DNA of 64,000 bases from Lycium barbarum (lineage: Eukaryota; Streptophyta; Magnoliopsida; Solanales; Solanaceae): the NCBI RefSeq assembly GCF_019175385.1, contig NC_083339.1:24581637-24645636 (forward strand), given 5' to 3'. The notes below the pieces were generated by a model that saw nothing but the letters and a program-made list of their open reading frames with translations, made no database searches and was not told the DNA's origin. Position 1 is the stretch's first letter. The number at the start of each line of letters is the position of its first letter. Of this stretch, positions 33,301 through 46,390 are shown in pieces. Position numbers and translations under genes: made by a program.

Positions 33301-33784
33301 GATCAAAATCATTCATAACTCTAGCTATGGCACCATACCGTATCTATCCTCATACAAGGCCTCTACAACATCTTTAATACTATTCATAGCAAGATTATAC
33401 TCATTACATATCAAGAACTATGATTCAAGAATATTACTATTTTCATATTTGCACTCCATATTCTCCTCCCTTCCATAATCCAAGTCTTTTAACCTCTCAA
33501 TACTTTTAATAACATGAAATAAACATAAAACTCACCTTAATCACTTAGGAATAAGCCTTGAGTAAATCTACTCCATCAGATTGAAATCCCCCACTTGTAT
33601 ACCAAAGAAAATCTTACTCTTCCCAAACCCTAATAGGCTTCTTAGTATTTGAATCTCTTAATCTTGCTTTTGATTTTTGGTTTCTTGGTATAGATTTGTT
33701 GTAGAAATAGAGGGAGGGTTTTGGAGGGTTCTAGAGAGATATAGGATCTATTTTTGGGAAATTAATGGAATAAAAACGTGGAAT

Positions 33785-33799
33785 CTTATATTTATAACC
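33785..33799 (-). promoter_or_regulatory. TATA box of the LTR at 31950-34196
   Basis: The minus strand reads GGTTATAAATATAAG, immediately downstream (in LTR sense) of the palindrome block. Confidence 0.55.
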
Positions 33800-33814
33800 A
33801 GGGCTGGAAAGTTC

Positions 33815-33975
33815 CAGATCCGCGGGTTGACGAGCAGGGTCCACGGTCGTCGACGTGTCGACGGTCCTTCGACATGCCCCGTCGAACTGCCGCCTGAGAT
33901 GTCTGATTGCAGAACCTTGTCGACGGTGCCAGACGACAGCTAGTCGACGTGTCGATGGTCGGCCTTTGGGCCATC
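33815..33975. repeat. Palindromic block in the LTR at 31950-34196 (GTCGACG motif)
   Basis: Repeated GTCGACG/CGTCGAC units, for example CGTCGACGTGTCGACG at 33848-33863 (7-bp arms, 2-nt centre) and a near repeat around 33942-33957. It is at the same place relative to the TATA box as the GGTCCGTATAA block of the related LTR at 13965, but the motif is unrelated. Confidence 0.8.
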
Positions 33976-36284
33976 AACGCTGACTGGTTTCAGCAGTTTT
34001 TCTGAACTGCTTTGTTTTGCTCCGATTCGATTCGTTTCACTTCTAATTCCCTCGAAATGTCAAAAATGCATACTCATACTCCTATACACATACAAGGCAA
34101 AATCTCGTCTCCAAAGCTCTGGTGCGGATTACCGGACCGAAGGTACACACCATCAATAAGCCAAAATCTCCTTGCAATAAAATGGGAGGTGTAACACAGT
34201 TCCTCTATGATATTGGCTTGGATCACCACTAGTGCACTCCCCAATCCTACTTCTATACCAAACACCTAACTCAAACAATAACAACACATACAACCAATCA
34301 CCCCAGATTAAAAACCTTTTTAGAAGACATAGTGAAAACACATGAATTAAACTTTACAAGTACTGCAGAACATTATTTAACTCTAGGTGTATCCTTTCCC
34401 CAGATATAGCTAAGCCTTCCTAATCCATCTGAGGTCTTTGTGTGTCCCAGGACCATGAGAAAAAGTTCAAAAGCATGGGAAGAAGCCTCAGGGTCCTGAA
34501 AGAGAAACGGGACAGGGTGGGGTCATCACCTCCCCATCTCTTTTTCCTCAATCTCCTTTCAGTAAAAAGGGATCCTGGGTTCCACTGGTCACTACCTCCA
34601 GTTCATGCCCAGACTCACCTTTTACTCTCCCAAGACCTTTTCCCTCTTATGACCTCATCCTCATACCCTAGGTACAACCACCAAAAAAGCCTTGGGATGG
34701 TTTAGAACAGCTTATCACTATCACAAAACTACCACAATTGACTCATTAAGCCTTATCCAAACTTTAAAGTCCTATGGCTAAGTTACAAGCATGATTACTA
34801 AAACAATCCCAACAAGACCACTTAGATGACAATGACACAGATTATCTCAATCCAAAGCTCTAATCATGAAGTGATTTTTTTCTTTTATACCACAGAGCAT
34901 CTCAAAGCATATATGTCCTCTTTTAGGACTAACTCACACATTATAAAGCAAGACAGAACCAAATACAAATCACTTTAACTTTAAAGAATCCTAAACATCA
35001 CCATTAGTCTTCTTCTTGGCCATGACTACTTATTCATCTTAACATTTGAACGACAACATCCAAAAAAACAGTACCAAACAGTTTCACATAGGGGCCTGGA
35101 CAGACTTGCACCCAGACTTTACTATTATTCCCCTTCTTCTTTTGTCTTCTTAATTCTCAAGTCTTAGGTGATCAGTCTTGGGAAAGATGATTTCTCTGCA
35201 CATAGCACACACGTAGACTAATTCACATATGGTAAAACAAGACAGGCTCACACATGATCAATCTTTAGCACACACATATTTTATGTTAACCTGCCAACCT
35301 TTGAAATTCTTTCTTAATGCCATTTTGAGAATCTGATGTCTCATCATTGAGTTACACCAAGTATAACTACTGTCACCACTTAACAAACATATTTTACTAG
35401 TTGGTTGACCATTTTAGACAAGATAAAGATCATCTTAAGGCTGTCCTAAATACACCTGTCACGACCCAATTTGGTTAAGTCGTGCGGGCACTTACTTTTC
35501 CCACCTTGGTAAGCAAACCCTCAACTCAACAGAAATAAAGACATAAGTAAATAAATAAATCATGCGAAAGAGAATCATTACGTAAGCCTCACAATAATAT
35601 ATAATAGAAATAGCGGGTAAATAAGGAAAATACCCCCAGGGTCTGATCTAAGCCATACAAGAGCATCTAATGAAAAATATACAAGTCTGGAATATGATAA
35701 TACACAAATTTGTCTATGTCTCAGAATAGAAAGAGTAAGACATAAATAGGAAGAGTCTTCGAGGCAGCGAACGTCTCGTGCTCACTCTGGAAACTCGATG
35801 TTATGCTGGTGGCGACTATCAGCCATGAAAGATAGAAGCAGACCCAACCTGATACTCTGCATTCATAAAGGAATGCACCAAGTGCAGGCCAGTACAAACA
35901 ACAGTACTGGTAGGTATCATCGGCCGACTAAGTATTGCTAACACAATTCAGAAAATAAGAAGGATAGGCAGATAAATCAACAAGTATAAGTCATACACAA
36001 TCAGAAACAGGTATCCGTCATCACCTAGGTTGAAGCATCTAAACCCAAGTAAGCTAAGTCTCAATATATATCCAATCCAAAATCAATTAACACAAGTACA
36101 ACACCGGATCATTACAATGTAAGCCAATATGTAATGTAATGATGTAAGAATGCCAATGCAATGCAGTGTACACAAGCACTCTAGATGGAAGTATCGATGT
36201 CCCGGTAGCACAACCCATGGGAAACCCTCGGTATCCACATATCACTCGCTCCGGAATACCTCATCGGATCACGAGCACAATCAC

Positions 36285-36520
36285 AATATAGGTCATATCG
36301 TCACCCCCTGTCAAATGTGCTTTACTTGCATATATGATATACCTTACTTGCATATATGCTATCACACATAGGCCACATCGCCACTCCCTGTCAAATATGC
36401 CTTATATATACATGAACTGCCACAACATAGGTCACATCGTCACCCCCTGTCAAATGTGCCTTATATATACGTGAACTTCCACATCATAGGCCACATCGTC
36501 ACCCCCTGTCAAATGTGCCT
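36285..36520 (-). repeat. Tandem repeat in the solo LTR at 35457
   Basis: Four imperfect units carry CACATCGTCACCCCCTGTC and CAAATGTGCCTTA-like sequence, spaced roughly 58-80 bp apart. They sit in the downstream half of the LTR, where the relative at 8578 carries its own ~85-bp repeat. Confidence 0.7.
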
Positions 36521-37929
36521 TATATATATGTATAAATGCAAGATGAATGTGCAAGTATGGAAACGCAAGTATGAAAGAAAATCATATGTAAGCATGAAAA
36601 TGACAACGATAAGATCTCATATCAACTATCAACGTGCCGCACATGGACACCTCACAATATCAATCTCATTTCACCCGGCATGAGACCTCGGGCATCGTAC
36701 ACCCATTCCGCTCCGGTAAATGACCTCGGATCACGGACTCTTATATCACACAATCCACGATTCCGGGACAACCATCGGACATCGGACTACTCACATCACT
36801 CTCATGCAAACTGAGCTCCGCTCATCACAGTGTTTCATCAAGTATCAACAATGTATCAACAATATATCATGAGAGATATGAATACGTGCGATGTATGAGT
36901 CAATATACATATTCAGATCAATATCACAAGTAGCAAACATGGGTGCGTCAACAATACCATGAAAGACTACACAAGTCATAGAGAATACTATCCTCAAAAT
37001 CAAATGCCAACAAGTGGGGCACCACAATATCATGAAGAAGATCTTACAATAGTCTCCAGTATCCACTATCACTATGCGGCATCAAGCCCACAACAATAGG
37101 ACTACTCAATCACAACACAGCGGGGTGGCTAGCCCCAACCACACAACAGGGCCCAACCTAATATACTATCCAACCCAACTTCATACCCGAAGGTTTACAT
37201 GTTTTCTCCAAAAATATCATCTAAATATATGCTTCGCTACACGAAGTCTCACCAAGGGTAAGCCATAACCTACCTGGATGGCCAGACAGTAATACCAAAA
37301 ATTCACTCTATAGCCTTGCCCTTCGGCTGAGCCTCATTATCAAAGAAGTCTAGGTTCTAAATCTAGATTAGAAATCATGAAGAACGATACTAATATTGCT
37401 ACCATTCAATTTAGGTCAAAACCAACCCTAGAAGTTGGGGAAACGGGGCCCACAAGGTCAAAATGGGAAATTCGAGAGCACAATATCAAATTAAGCACTA
37501 GGTGATCATAACCCAACAACTAATTGCTAATTTAACTCATGGATTCACCTAATTTCGAATTTGAAGCAAAACCCCCAAATTTGGGTATAAACCCTAACTA
37601 TTTGATTCAAGAATTCGACTCTAATAATGGAAGATAAATGATTAACAACCTTAGATTCATCAAAATCTAGCATAAACCCCATAAATTTCATCATTAATAA
37701 GCCTAGATAGAATATTCATCAAAATCCACTTTTAAACTTCCATAACTAAGGAATTGATAATGGAATAGGAATTCTAGGATGATTAGGATTAATGAAATAG
37801 TAAAAGGATTAGGAGAACTTACCACAAAGAATCTTCACTAAAAATCTCCAAGAACAGATCCCAATAGTTTTATTTTCGTAATGGTATTAAATGAGGGACT
37901 AAAGGCTTTTACCACTTCATTAAATATAC

Positions 37930-38085
37930 TCACTGCCCGTCACCCGCTTCCACTGCACCTAGGCCGCTCCAACGGTGCCATAACTGTTACAGCGGTAAAT
38001 CCCAATTGGCTTGGATTGCTCCAACGCCAGGGTGACCGCTCCAGCAGTACCGCTGTCGCGGTGCTTGTGCCACCAAAGAGGGCAC
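37930..38085. repeat. Palindromic GC-rich block in the solo LTR at 35457
   Basis: Repeated AGCGGT/ACCGCT-like units, including ACCGC...GCGGT at 38049-38062. It is followed (in LTR sense) by a TATA-like GTATATTTAAT at about 37917-37930. The motif agrees with the block in the same-family LTR at 8985-9145, but the arrangement is different. Confidence 0.7.
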
Positions 38086-39369
38086 CAGACACCCAAGTTT
38101 CACAATTCAATCTGATTTTCCGACTAATTCCCGAGGCCATCTACTCATATACCACACACATAGACAAACATAAAAACACGCTACGAACAAGCTCGTGTCC
38201 TCGGAATTCCCAACGGAGGTCTCGTTGACCGAGTCAACCCCCGATACCTTAATTCCAATTCCCAACCCAAGTCCCAAAATGCATGTGAGTGCATTAGGAA
38301 CCGAACCAGAATACACACAAGGTCTAAATGACCATCCAAACCTCTCGGAATCGACGAATTTCCGAAAAAGATCTATTTACCCAAAAGTCAACTTTGAGTC
38401 AACACTTTTTCACTTATATTTCACAAAAAGTCGCCCGAATCAAGTCTAGACACCTTGAGAAGTGTGTCAAAGGTCCCCTCGGGTCAAAAGTGAACTAACC
38501 AAGCTTGGGAAAGGGTCAAAAAGGCTAAAAATGCAATAACGACCAAACGGGTCGTTACAACACCTTTTATTAACAGTGTCAAAAACCCCCTCAAACTACC
38601 CAAATGCACTTTCATTCAAACAATATCAACAGAGATCAATTCAAACAGGTCATGATAGTTGTTATCTAAGCCAAGCTGTCATAATTAGAAACCATCAACA
38701 AGTATGGGATTGATAAGCCTTTAGCATAACTCAAGCCAAAAAAAAATCCTTACTTGAACACCAAAATAAGCATATTACAAATGCTAAGCTACATTTAACT
38801 ATACATATAACACTCAAACAAATGAAGTTATCATTACATAGGCAGGAACTTAAATAAAAGCAATAAAATAATAAATGGTTACCTTTTTTAAGTGCAACCG
38901 GAGCAAGAATGGACTTGGAGCCTCCTCTGTGCTTCCAAAATAAAAATCAGCAACACCAAATACAGGACACGGAAAAGAAAAAAAATTTAGAACTAGAAAA
39001 GACTCAACCCTTTTTTTCAAAGTCTAAATTTCACTAGTGAAGCCTAAATTTCGAGTAAAACTCAAAGTTCAAGCCTCATTAAGGTTGTCAAACTTGTTTT
39101 AATGGTGAGGGATGGGGTTCTATTTATAGGACCCCCAAACTTGTCTCAAATCTTACAAAAACGATGTGGGACTTGTGGGTATTCCACAAGTCTTCACTTG
39201 AAATCAACCGCATACGGTCCAGATCGAAAGGAAGCTAAAATCAACGGCTCATTTTCACTTTAAACTACTGTAAATCGATGAAAAATAAAAGAAATTGCAA
39301 GGATTGTACCTTAAGGGACTGTTTGGATGGATTTCGTGGAGAAAATGTGTGGAAAAGGACGAAGCCATA

Positions 39370-41234
39370 GCCATGGCTTGTTAGAAGCGTCCAAACTATA
39401 GTTGTTTCTGTAAGTTTCTATATGACTAAAAGGGTTAAGACCTAAACCATTATTAAATTATTTGAGCCCAACCCGTAAAATTCTGGGCGGATACCTAATA
39501 TTTGGGCTATATTTGACACTCTTAGATCCAATTAAAACATTTTACACTTACTGACAAAAATGATTCTTAATTGCCTATTTTGTTGAGCGTTTCAAGTAAT
39601 TATCATAACAATAGTTTTCAAAATATAACAACCGAACAGGCAAATCGAATTTTAATCCCCAAACAATAGGGAAATCAAATTTTAATCACAGAATGAAATT
39701 CAAATCAACAATAATACAACCTTGATTCCTTGCGTTTCCCGAATTTTTTTCTTCTTCTTCCTCCCCCTCCTCCTTCTTCTTTTGGAATAAATATTTGTCG
39801 TGTGTATATCATGTGTACGTTTACATATATCACATGTATCACGTGACATACCAATAACCTACAATGACATACAAGCTAATATATCATTTGTAGGTCATTT
39901 CTGGTGGTGGTCTAATGGTAGTGGAATGATTGTATGTTGTGTGTATTTTCAATATATGTCACATATATCGATATTATATACATGATATACATGTTATATA
40001 CATAAAACATATAGTGGCATACAAGTGATATGTTGTGTACGTCAAATGTATATAACTGTCTGTCAAGCATGTCACCTACGTATACAATGACAAACATACA
40101 ATAATATATAGTGCATGTCAAGTGTATGTCCAACTTGTTCTTAATTATCTCGTCCATGTTCATAAAGCTGAAGTTTCTAGAAGGATTAGAGTTAAGTAGA
40201 GAAGAGAAGAAGAAGAAGAAGAAGTAGTAGTAGTTGGGGTTCGGGAATGGCGAGAATGAGAATCATCCAAATTAGGCGTTGTTGACTCCGTCACCACTTC
40301 TCAAAAGCAAATGGTTACAACTCAAAACCTAATACAATTAAATTGAGAATTGACTCAATGCATAAACATACTATGCAAGGACTAGAGTCTTCAGCGTGGT
40401 TCTTCACACTCTCATATGATAAGTTGCATACTTTCTAAGAACAACAAGTTACTTGAGAGCTCTAGGACTTTTTCTCTATCTCTCAATTTGTGTGAATGAT
40501 GATTTTACGCAAAGAGTATAAATATTTATTATCTCGTTAGTAGGCACATAAGAAAGGAAATCATATATTGCGGAGATCCTATCAAGTAAGGACACCAAAA
40601 CCAAATCAGAATCCTTAACCGGAAAGAATTCTCAAACTGTGAATTTCCAAAAATATCTCTAATTATACATAATCCTTTTATAACTCAAATATCATGGGAA
40701 TATCTTTTAAATGTCCGTAAATATATTGTATGAGGATACAAGAGGTATACACATATATTTTCCCTAAGTCTATTGTACTAATAATATAGGAGATATACAC
40801 ATATATTTTCCTAAAATATCACTACATAAGATCTTAACACAGATACACTTTTCAGTTCATAAGACATAAGCAGTATGGACATAATTAGTAGCACAATTCT
40901 TTCACCCTACATCGTGTTTGTTAATCATCAAAAGATATCAATCTCAATAATTTCTAGAAGTGTGTGTATTTCTTTTTCTTTTTTCCCCCGCATAGTTTTT
41001 TCGAGTAGAGATTATTCAATTGAACATATCAAACTTGTGTAAACACTGTGATTCAAATTGTGTTGTATTAATCATAGGCTATATCTTGGAATTTTTTTAT
41101 CATTCGCCATCGAGTTTAATCTAGTACACAAGATCAATAGCTGGTCAAAGCTCAAAAGATATTTAGTTGCTTGCTCTAATAAAGGATCTTATGATTTTAC
41201 ACTACACATGCAATGCATATTATGTTAAATCATA
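39370..41234. other. Unassigned AT-rich DNA
   Basis: Lies between the truncated element 3 LTR and the Reina element. No ORF with recognisable domains is seen. About 39790-40120 is rich in alternating TATATCACATGTAT-like sequence. A pyrimidine run (CTT repeats, about 39748-39780) and a purine run (GAA then TAG repeats, about 40190-40230) bracket it. The rest looks like ordinary intergenic sequence or unrecognised old repeats. Confidence 0.5.
40193..40235 (+). repeat. GAA/TAG trinucleotide microsatellite
   Basis: A run of GAA units changes directly into four TAG units. It is a simple sequence repeat with no evident function. Confidence 0.8.
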
Positions 41235-41544
41235 TGTTAGGATCGGTGGGCCTAATTGATAAGAGGGTCGTCGTACTGTGTTACGAATTGGGCCTTGGCC
41301 AATTCTTTTCATTAGCTGTTAGTCCGAGTTTGCTAAGCCATGAGTGTAATGGCCTAAACAAATATCTAGAAGTCCACGTGTCCTGTTATTAGTGGTTCTG
41401 TTATTCTCTTCATGTCCTTTAAATATGCAGCTGGTTGTACGAAGGTGTTTTGTTGAATTATAAAATATTATCTTCATTATTAGTTTTCCATTTATTTTTT
41501 GTAATTACTGTTTCGTTGAGCTAGGGTTAGCCCTAGGTGTTACA
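41235..41544 (+). repeat. 5' LTR of element 4
   Basis: It is 310 bp, TGTTAGGATCGG...GGTGTTACA, and matches 46450-46735 joined to 53180-53217. A weak TATA-like TTTAAATATG is at about 41418-41428. Confidence 0.88.
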
Positions 41545-41547
41545 ATT

Positions 41548-41561
41548 GGTATCCAGAGCCT
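41548..41561 (+). other. Primer binding site of element 4 (initiator tRNA-Met type)
   Basis: TGGTATCCAGAGCC lies three bases after the LTR. It matches the tRNA-iMet complement apart from one extra C, so priming would be impaired. Confidence 0.7.
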
Positions 41562-41577
41562 TTAATCTTGGCAAACG

Positions 41578-43094
41578 ATGGTGGATAAACAGAGATCTAC
41601 TCCGGCAGATGAGACAATTAAAAAAATTGAATCCCAGCTTCAAGCTTTTGTCGAATCAACAACATGGAAATTTGATCAAATGGAGGTCAAGCAGGTTAGT
41701 TTTGAAGAAAAAATGATGGAGTTTGCTGAGTCTACAAAGAGAGTGAAGGAGATGATGCTTCACATGATAATGATTGGAACTTTTGGTCTTTCAACACCGA
41801 TGAACTCACCAGCGCCGATTGGATTAGGTGTTATTAATCCAGATCCGGGTCAATCCTCAGTGGCAGGTAACTATCGCACAAACTCTTTCTCACATCCCTC
41901 AACTATTTACTCTGTTTCACGAGGAATGGTGCAACTATCAACTCCTTTTCCCTACCCCATGAACACCACTTTTTCTTTCACCCAGAACCCTGTTCCTTCT
42001 CTACCCTTGAACCCGTCAGCTTTAGCCTTCACTCCCCTAATCACCACACCTTACTCTTCACAAGGTTTTAAGAACGTTCCCAGTTCGCAAAACCCAAACT
42101 ACACCTCCTTGGGCTATAACCCTACAATCTCCTTCACAAATACCGGCCCAATATCCTAGCCCAACTCCTTTTCTCAGCCCTTTAATCACCCTTCTTATAC
42201 TCCAGTGCTTCCCTTTGGATCTTTTAATCACCAGCCCTATAGTCGACCTCCGCATTCAGGGTTAGATTGGTATGGCTCACATCTCAACCAGTGGAAACTT
42301 CCGTTAGCAAAATTAGAGTTCCCAGAATTCAGCGACACAAATCCACATAGTTGGATACGTCGTTGTAACAAGTTCTTTGAGCTATATCAAATTTCGGAAA
42401 AGATGAAAATGATTTATGTGGCTATACATTTGAAAGACCATGTTGATAATTGGTTTGATAGTTATGTCCTGGATAGAGGAGGATGTGTGGGCTGGGCCAG
42501 TTTTTCCATAGATGTGTGTCAATAATTTGGAAATTGCAGACCCGTTGGTGTTACGTCGGAATTTAACAGGTTAACTCAGATTACTGATGTGGAGAGTTAC
42601 CAAAGGCGTTTTTGAGGTTGCCAAATCTCCTTAAATAACCCGTCATTAAGGAAAAATTACTTTGTGGAATGTTTTACAGGTGGACTTAAGCCGGATATAA
42701 TGCCATTAGTGGAGTACACAAACCCAAAATCATTAATGGAAGCTTATAATTGTGCTAAGTTGCATGAACAATCCTTTAAAGCCCTATACCAGCAAATGTA
42801 CTCTCAATGAGCCCCCAAATCCCCGACCCAATACACATTCCAACCCAACCAAAAGCTCAAATGTGCTTAATATCTGTAGCCCGGCCACTAAAAAATGTCT
42901 ATTGACGAAATGAGGGCCAAAAACCTCTGTTACAAATGCCTTGATAAGTATCATCCTGGACAACAATGCAAAACCAAGTCATTAAATACCATGGAGGGAG
43001 AAATTTTCTGTGACGCTGAAGAGGTTCTTCCCGATGGAAATTCTGAGGGAAAAAAAGAAAAGCAAGAGCATTGTGAGGTTTCCATAAATGTTAT
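41578..43094 (+). pseudogene. gag of element 4 (decayed)
   Basis: The ATG at 41578 opens a 193-codon frame with a coiled-coil-like start (IKKIESQLQAFVES) and a Pro/Ser-rich middle. It stops at 42157-42159. The capsid-like segment (LEFPEFSDTNPHSWIRRCNK) lies at about 42310-42500 in another frame and breaks near 42523. A zinc knuckle CYKCLDKYHPGQQC lies at 42928-42969, with CX2CX4HX4C spacing intact. Gag would form the capsid and bind element RNA; this copy is broken in at least three places. Confidence 0.83.
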
Positions 43095-46000
43095 TTGGGA
43101 CACACAAAGGCTTCTTCGACCATAAGGTTATTGGGCTGGATAAAAAAAAATCAATTTATGGTATTGGTGGATAATGGCTCAACACATAGTTTTGTGGACC
43201 CACAGTTGGTGAAAGTCATTGCAAGCCCAAGTGAAAATTTGCCAAGGCCCATGAAGGTGAAAGAGGCCAATGGCCAATTTGTGTGGACAGAAAAGGTCAG
43301 CAAGCATTTCATGCAGGCCTTGGAATTTGCGTTTTATCTCAAATTATTGAAGGTGGGGGTTGTGACATCGTGTTGGGAATGGACTGGATTGCCACTGTCA
43401 CCCCAATTGTGCTACACACTAAGCCCTTGAGCGTTACATTTATTAAGGACTCTAATGTGGTGCACTTTTCGGGCCATGAGGAATCAAGCCCAATTACAGA
43501 CGTGGATGCTAAGAAAATTAATAGGCTAGTTCTTACGGGCCAATGTAACTATGTGGCCCAATTAAGGACGTTGAGTGATGATGACAAGCCAGAAGTAGTT
43601 CCTACAGAGGTGATGGGATTATTGGACCAGTTTCATGGGCTATTTCAGGAGCCAAAAAAGTTTCCACCAGCAAGGCCCGACGATCATGCAATTGAGTTGA
43701 TACTAGGGGCAAAGCCTGTCAATCTGCGTCCCTACAGGTACTCATTTGACCAGGAAAACACCATTGAAGTTATTGTGGTAGATATGCTTAAGACAAAAAT
43801 GGTGACCACGAGTGTATCTCCTTATGCTTCACCAGTCTTACTAGTGAAAAAAAAGGATTCCTCGTGGCGAATGTACGTGGATTATCGAAAGTTTAATGAA
43901 ATCACTGTTAAAAATAAATATCGCATTCCCGTGGTTGAAGATTTGTTGGATGAACTATTTGGAGCTCAGTATTTTTGTAAATTGGGCTTACGTTCAGGGT
44001 ATCACCAGATTCGTATGAAGAAGGGTGATGAGTACAAAATAGCATTTCGTACTCATCATGGGCTTTGGGAATTTCGGTTAATGTCGTTTGGGCTAACTAA
44101 TGCCCCTGCCACTTTTCAGGCCCTAATGCACTACATATTTGCCAATTTCTGAGAAAGTTTGTGCTAGTCTTTTTTCGATGACATTTTAATTTATAGCACT
44201 TCGTTACAAGACCATGTAAGGCATTTACAGGTTGTGTTTAACCTCTTACAAACACACCAGTTATATGCAAAGAAGTCCAAATGCAGTTTTGCTCAACCAC
44301 AAATTGAATACCTTGGCCATATAATTTCAACCAACGGGGTTAGTATTGATAATGCAAAAGTGGAGGCTATGTTGAGTTGGGCCACTCCAAAAACTATTAG
44401 AGAACTATGAGGGTTCTTGGGCCTTACGAGCTATTACCGGAGATTCACTAAAGGTTTTTCTTCTATTAGTAAGCCTTTAACGGATTTGTTGAGGAAAAGG
44501 GGATTTTGCTGGAATGAAGAAGCTGCTAAATCATTTGAAGAGCTCAAACAAGTAATGGTTCAAGCTCTGGTGTTGGCTTTACCAAATTTCACATTGCCCT
44601 TTGTGGTTGAAGTAGATGCAAGTGGTCGAGGAATTGGGGCAGTGCTGGCCCAAGGGGGCAGGCCCATCGCATTCATTAGCCAGTCTTTGAGCCCAAAACA
44701 CTTGGGATTTTCAATGTATGAAAAAGAACTAATAGCATTACTATACGCAGTCGAGAAATGGCGCCACTATTTGCAACCTAACCATTTTCTGATCAAGACC
44801 AATCATTTTAGCCTCAAATTCTTAAAAGATCAACGTATTACTACTTCATTGCAACATAAAGCTGTAACAAAATTATTGGGCTTTAGTTATGAAATTCAAT
44901 TTTGAAAAGGGGTTGAGAATGTTGCTGCTGATGCATTATCCAGAAGATTTGATGAAACTGACTGTAATGGAATCACTGATGTGCAACCAAGTTGGGTTTT
45001 GGATGTCATTTCAAGTTATGAAATGTGCAACCAACAGGCCCAGGACCTCATAGCCCAGCTCAGTGTTAATCCAAATTCAATCCCTTATGTCCAGTTGCAA
45101 CAAGGAATACTTAGACATCAAGGTCACATCTGGGTTGGAAATAATGGACAGCTAAGGCAGCAATTAATCTCGGAATTGCATTCCACCCCATGGGGGGAGG
45201 GCATTCAGGGGTACTAGCTACTCAACAGAGAATTAGAAACATATTCTATTGGCCTAGTTTATTACAAGATGTGAAGAAACAAATCAAGGAATGCGAAATT
45301 TACCAACGAAATAAGGATGAAAATGTTTCTTACCCAGGTGTGCTTCAACCCTTACCAGCTCCAAAAAGGGCTTGGGAGCATGTGGAAATGGATTTTATTA
45401 TTGGCCTACCCAAATCCAAAGGTAAAGATTCCATCTTGGTAGTCATTAACAAATTTACTAAATTTTCCCACTTGTTTGCCTTAAACCACCCATATATGCT
45501 CCACAAATAGCACAAATATTCCTAGATAATGTTTGTACATTACATGGCCTGCCCAACTCTATCATTTCAGATCGTGATCCAATTTCTGCTAGCAATTTCT
45601 TGAAGGAATTGTTTAAAGGCCTACAAGTTAACCTAAAACCTAGTTCTTCTTACCACCCGCAGACCGACGGACAATCAAAAAGATTGAATCGTTGTTTGGA
45701 AACTTACCTCTGTTGTATTACTGGGCATAAACCTTCTTATTGGAGCAAATGGTTGGAACAAGCGGAGTTTTGGTACAATTCCAACTTCCATAGCTCTATG
45801 TATGTCTCCGTTCAAGGCTCTATACAGCTATGATCCACCACAACTCACATTCGAGTTAGTTCTTCAAACAAAACTTGACGTTGTAGATCAAGTGCTCCGT
45901 GACCGTCACTTGCTAGATAAAGTGTTAAAAGACAACTTAATCAGGGCTCAGAATCGGATGAAGAATTATGCGGATACCAAGAGAAGCAAGAGAGTATTTG

Positions 46001-46390
46001 AAGTTGGGGATTGGGTGTTCTTGAAATTGCAATCATACCATCAAAGTTCTGTAGCTATTCGCCAGAATCTGAAACTGTCGGCGAGGTTCTTTGGTCTTTA
46101 TGAGGTGCTACGCAAGCTGGGCTCTGTTGCTTATAAGTTGAAATTACCTCCCGGATCCAAGATTCACCACGTTTTTCAAGTCTCATAGCTCAAGAAAAAG
46201 ATTGGGGATCGGATTCTAGTATCTCAAGACCCACCTTACTGTGCAAATGATGGGCGAGTTTTGACGGAACCCACCACAGTGATCGACAAGAGGACAGCCC
46301 AAAAAAGGAATCATGATGCAAAACAATGGTTGGTTCAATGGGCTAACCTGTCACCGGAGAAATCCACTTAGGAAGACCCGTCCTTTCTCT
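43095..46390 (+). pseudogene. pol of element 4: protease, RT, RNase H, integrase, chromodomain (decayed)
   Basis: The protease motif at about 43160-43195 reads VDNGSTHSF, with Asn where Ser or Thr is usual. RT spans 43640-44400; its FFDD box near 44165-44180 is out of frame because of an extra base in a T run, just after a stop at 44150-44152. Another stop lies at about 44408. RNase H spans about 44590-44900. The integrase finger is about 45190-45330, the first Asp is in EMDFIIGLP, and the DGQSKRLN motif (about 45665) has Lys where Glu belongs. The chromodomain-like tail (about 46258-46390) has a TAG at 46369-46371 in place of its conserved Trp. Frames change several times. Confidence 0.85.

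Larger units (their letters stand above)
31950..34196 (-). mobile_element. Lone chromovirus LTR (element 2 family), minus strand
   Basis: Runs from TGTCACGACTCG to GGAGGTGTAACA, the mirror of the element 2 LTR ends, inside the element 3 LTR. The interrupted sequence is collinear across it (compare 17670-17710). The 5-bp flanks are TAGGC and CAGTT, which do not match. It is therefore either old, or a product of recombination between elements. It contains a tandem repeat at about 32500-32690, a TATA box at 33785-33799 (minus) and a palindrome block at 33815-33975. Confidence 0.8.
35457..38559 (-). mobile_element. Solo LTR of the element 1 (Tekay) family, minus strand
   Basis: Runs from TGTCACGACCCAATTTGG to ACGGGTCGTTACA, flanked by ACACC at 35452-35456 and ACACC at 38560-38564, a perfect 5-bp target duplication. 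The interrupted element 3 LTR continues on both sides. Its 3.1 kb length, terminal sequences, CTAGTCCCTCAT-like motif near the TATA and internal GGTAGGTTATGG stretch match the LTR at 8578-11517. It has no internal domain, so it is a solo LTR. Confidence 0.9.
30311..39369 (-). repeat. 5' LTR of element 3, split by two later LTR insertions and truncated
   Basis: Three blocks (30672-31949, 34197-35456, 38560-39369) align in order with the LTR at 16420-19752. They are separated by LTRs at 31950-34196 and 35457-38559. The stretch 30311-30671 is continuous with the first block and is probably LTR too, although its counterpart is off-window. The TATA box (minus strand) is at 39120-39129. Homology stops after 39369, so about 1.2 kb of U3 including the TGTTGACACC end is lost. 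Confidence 0.8.

Noticed and set aside
39748..40230. CTT run and GAA run as terminal inverted repeats of a MITE
   Set aside because: Only the simple repeats are complementary. The flanking sequence does not pair well and there is no target duplication.
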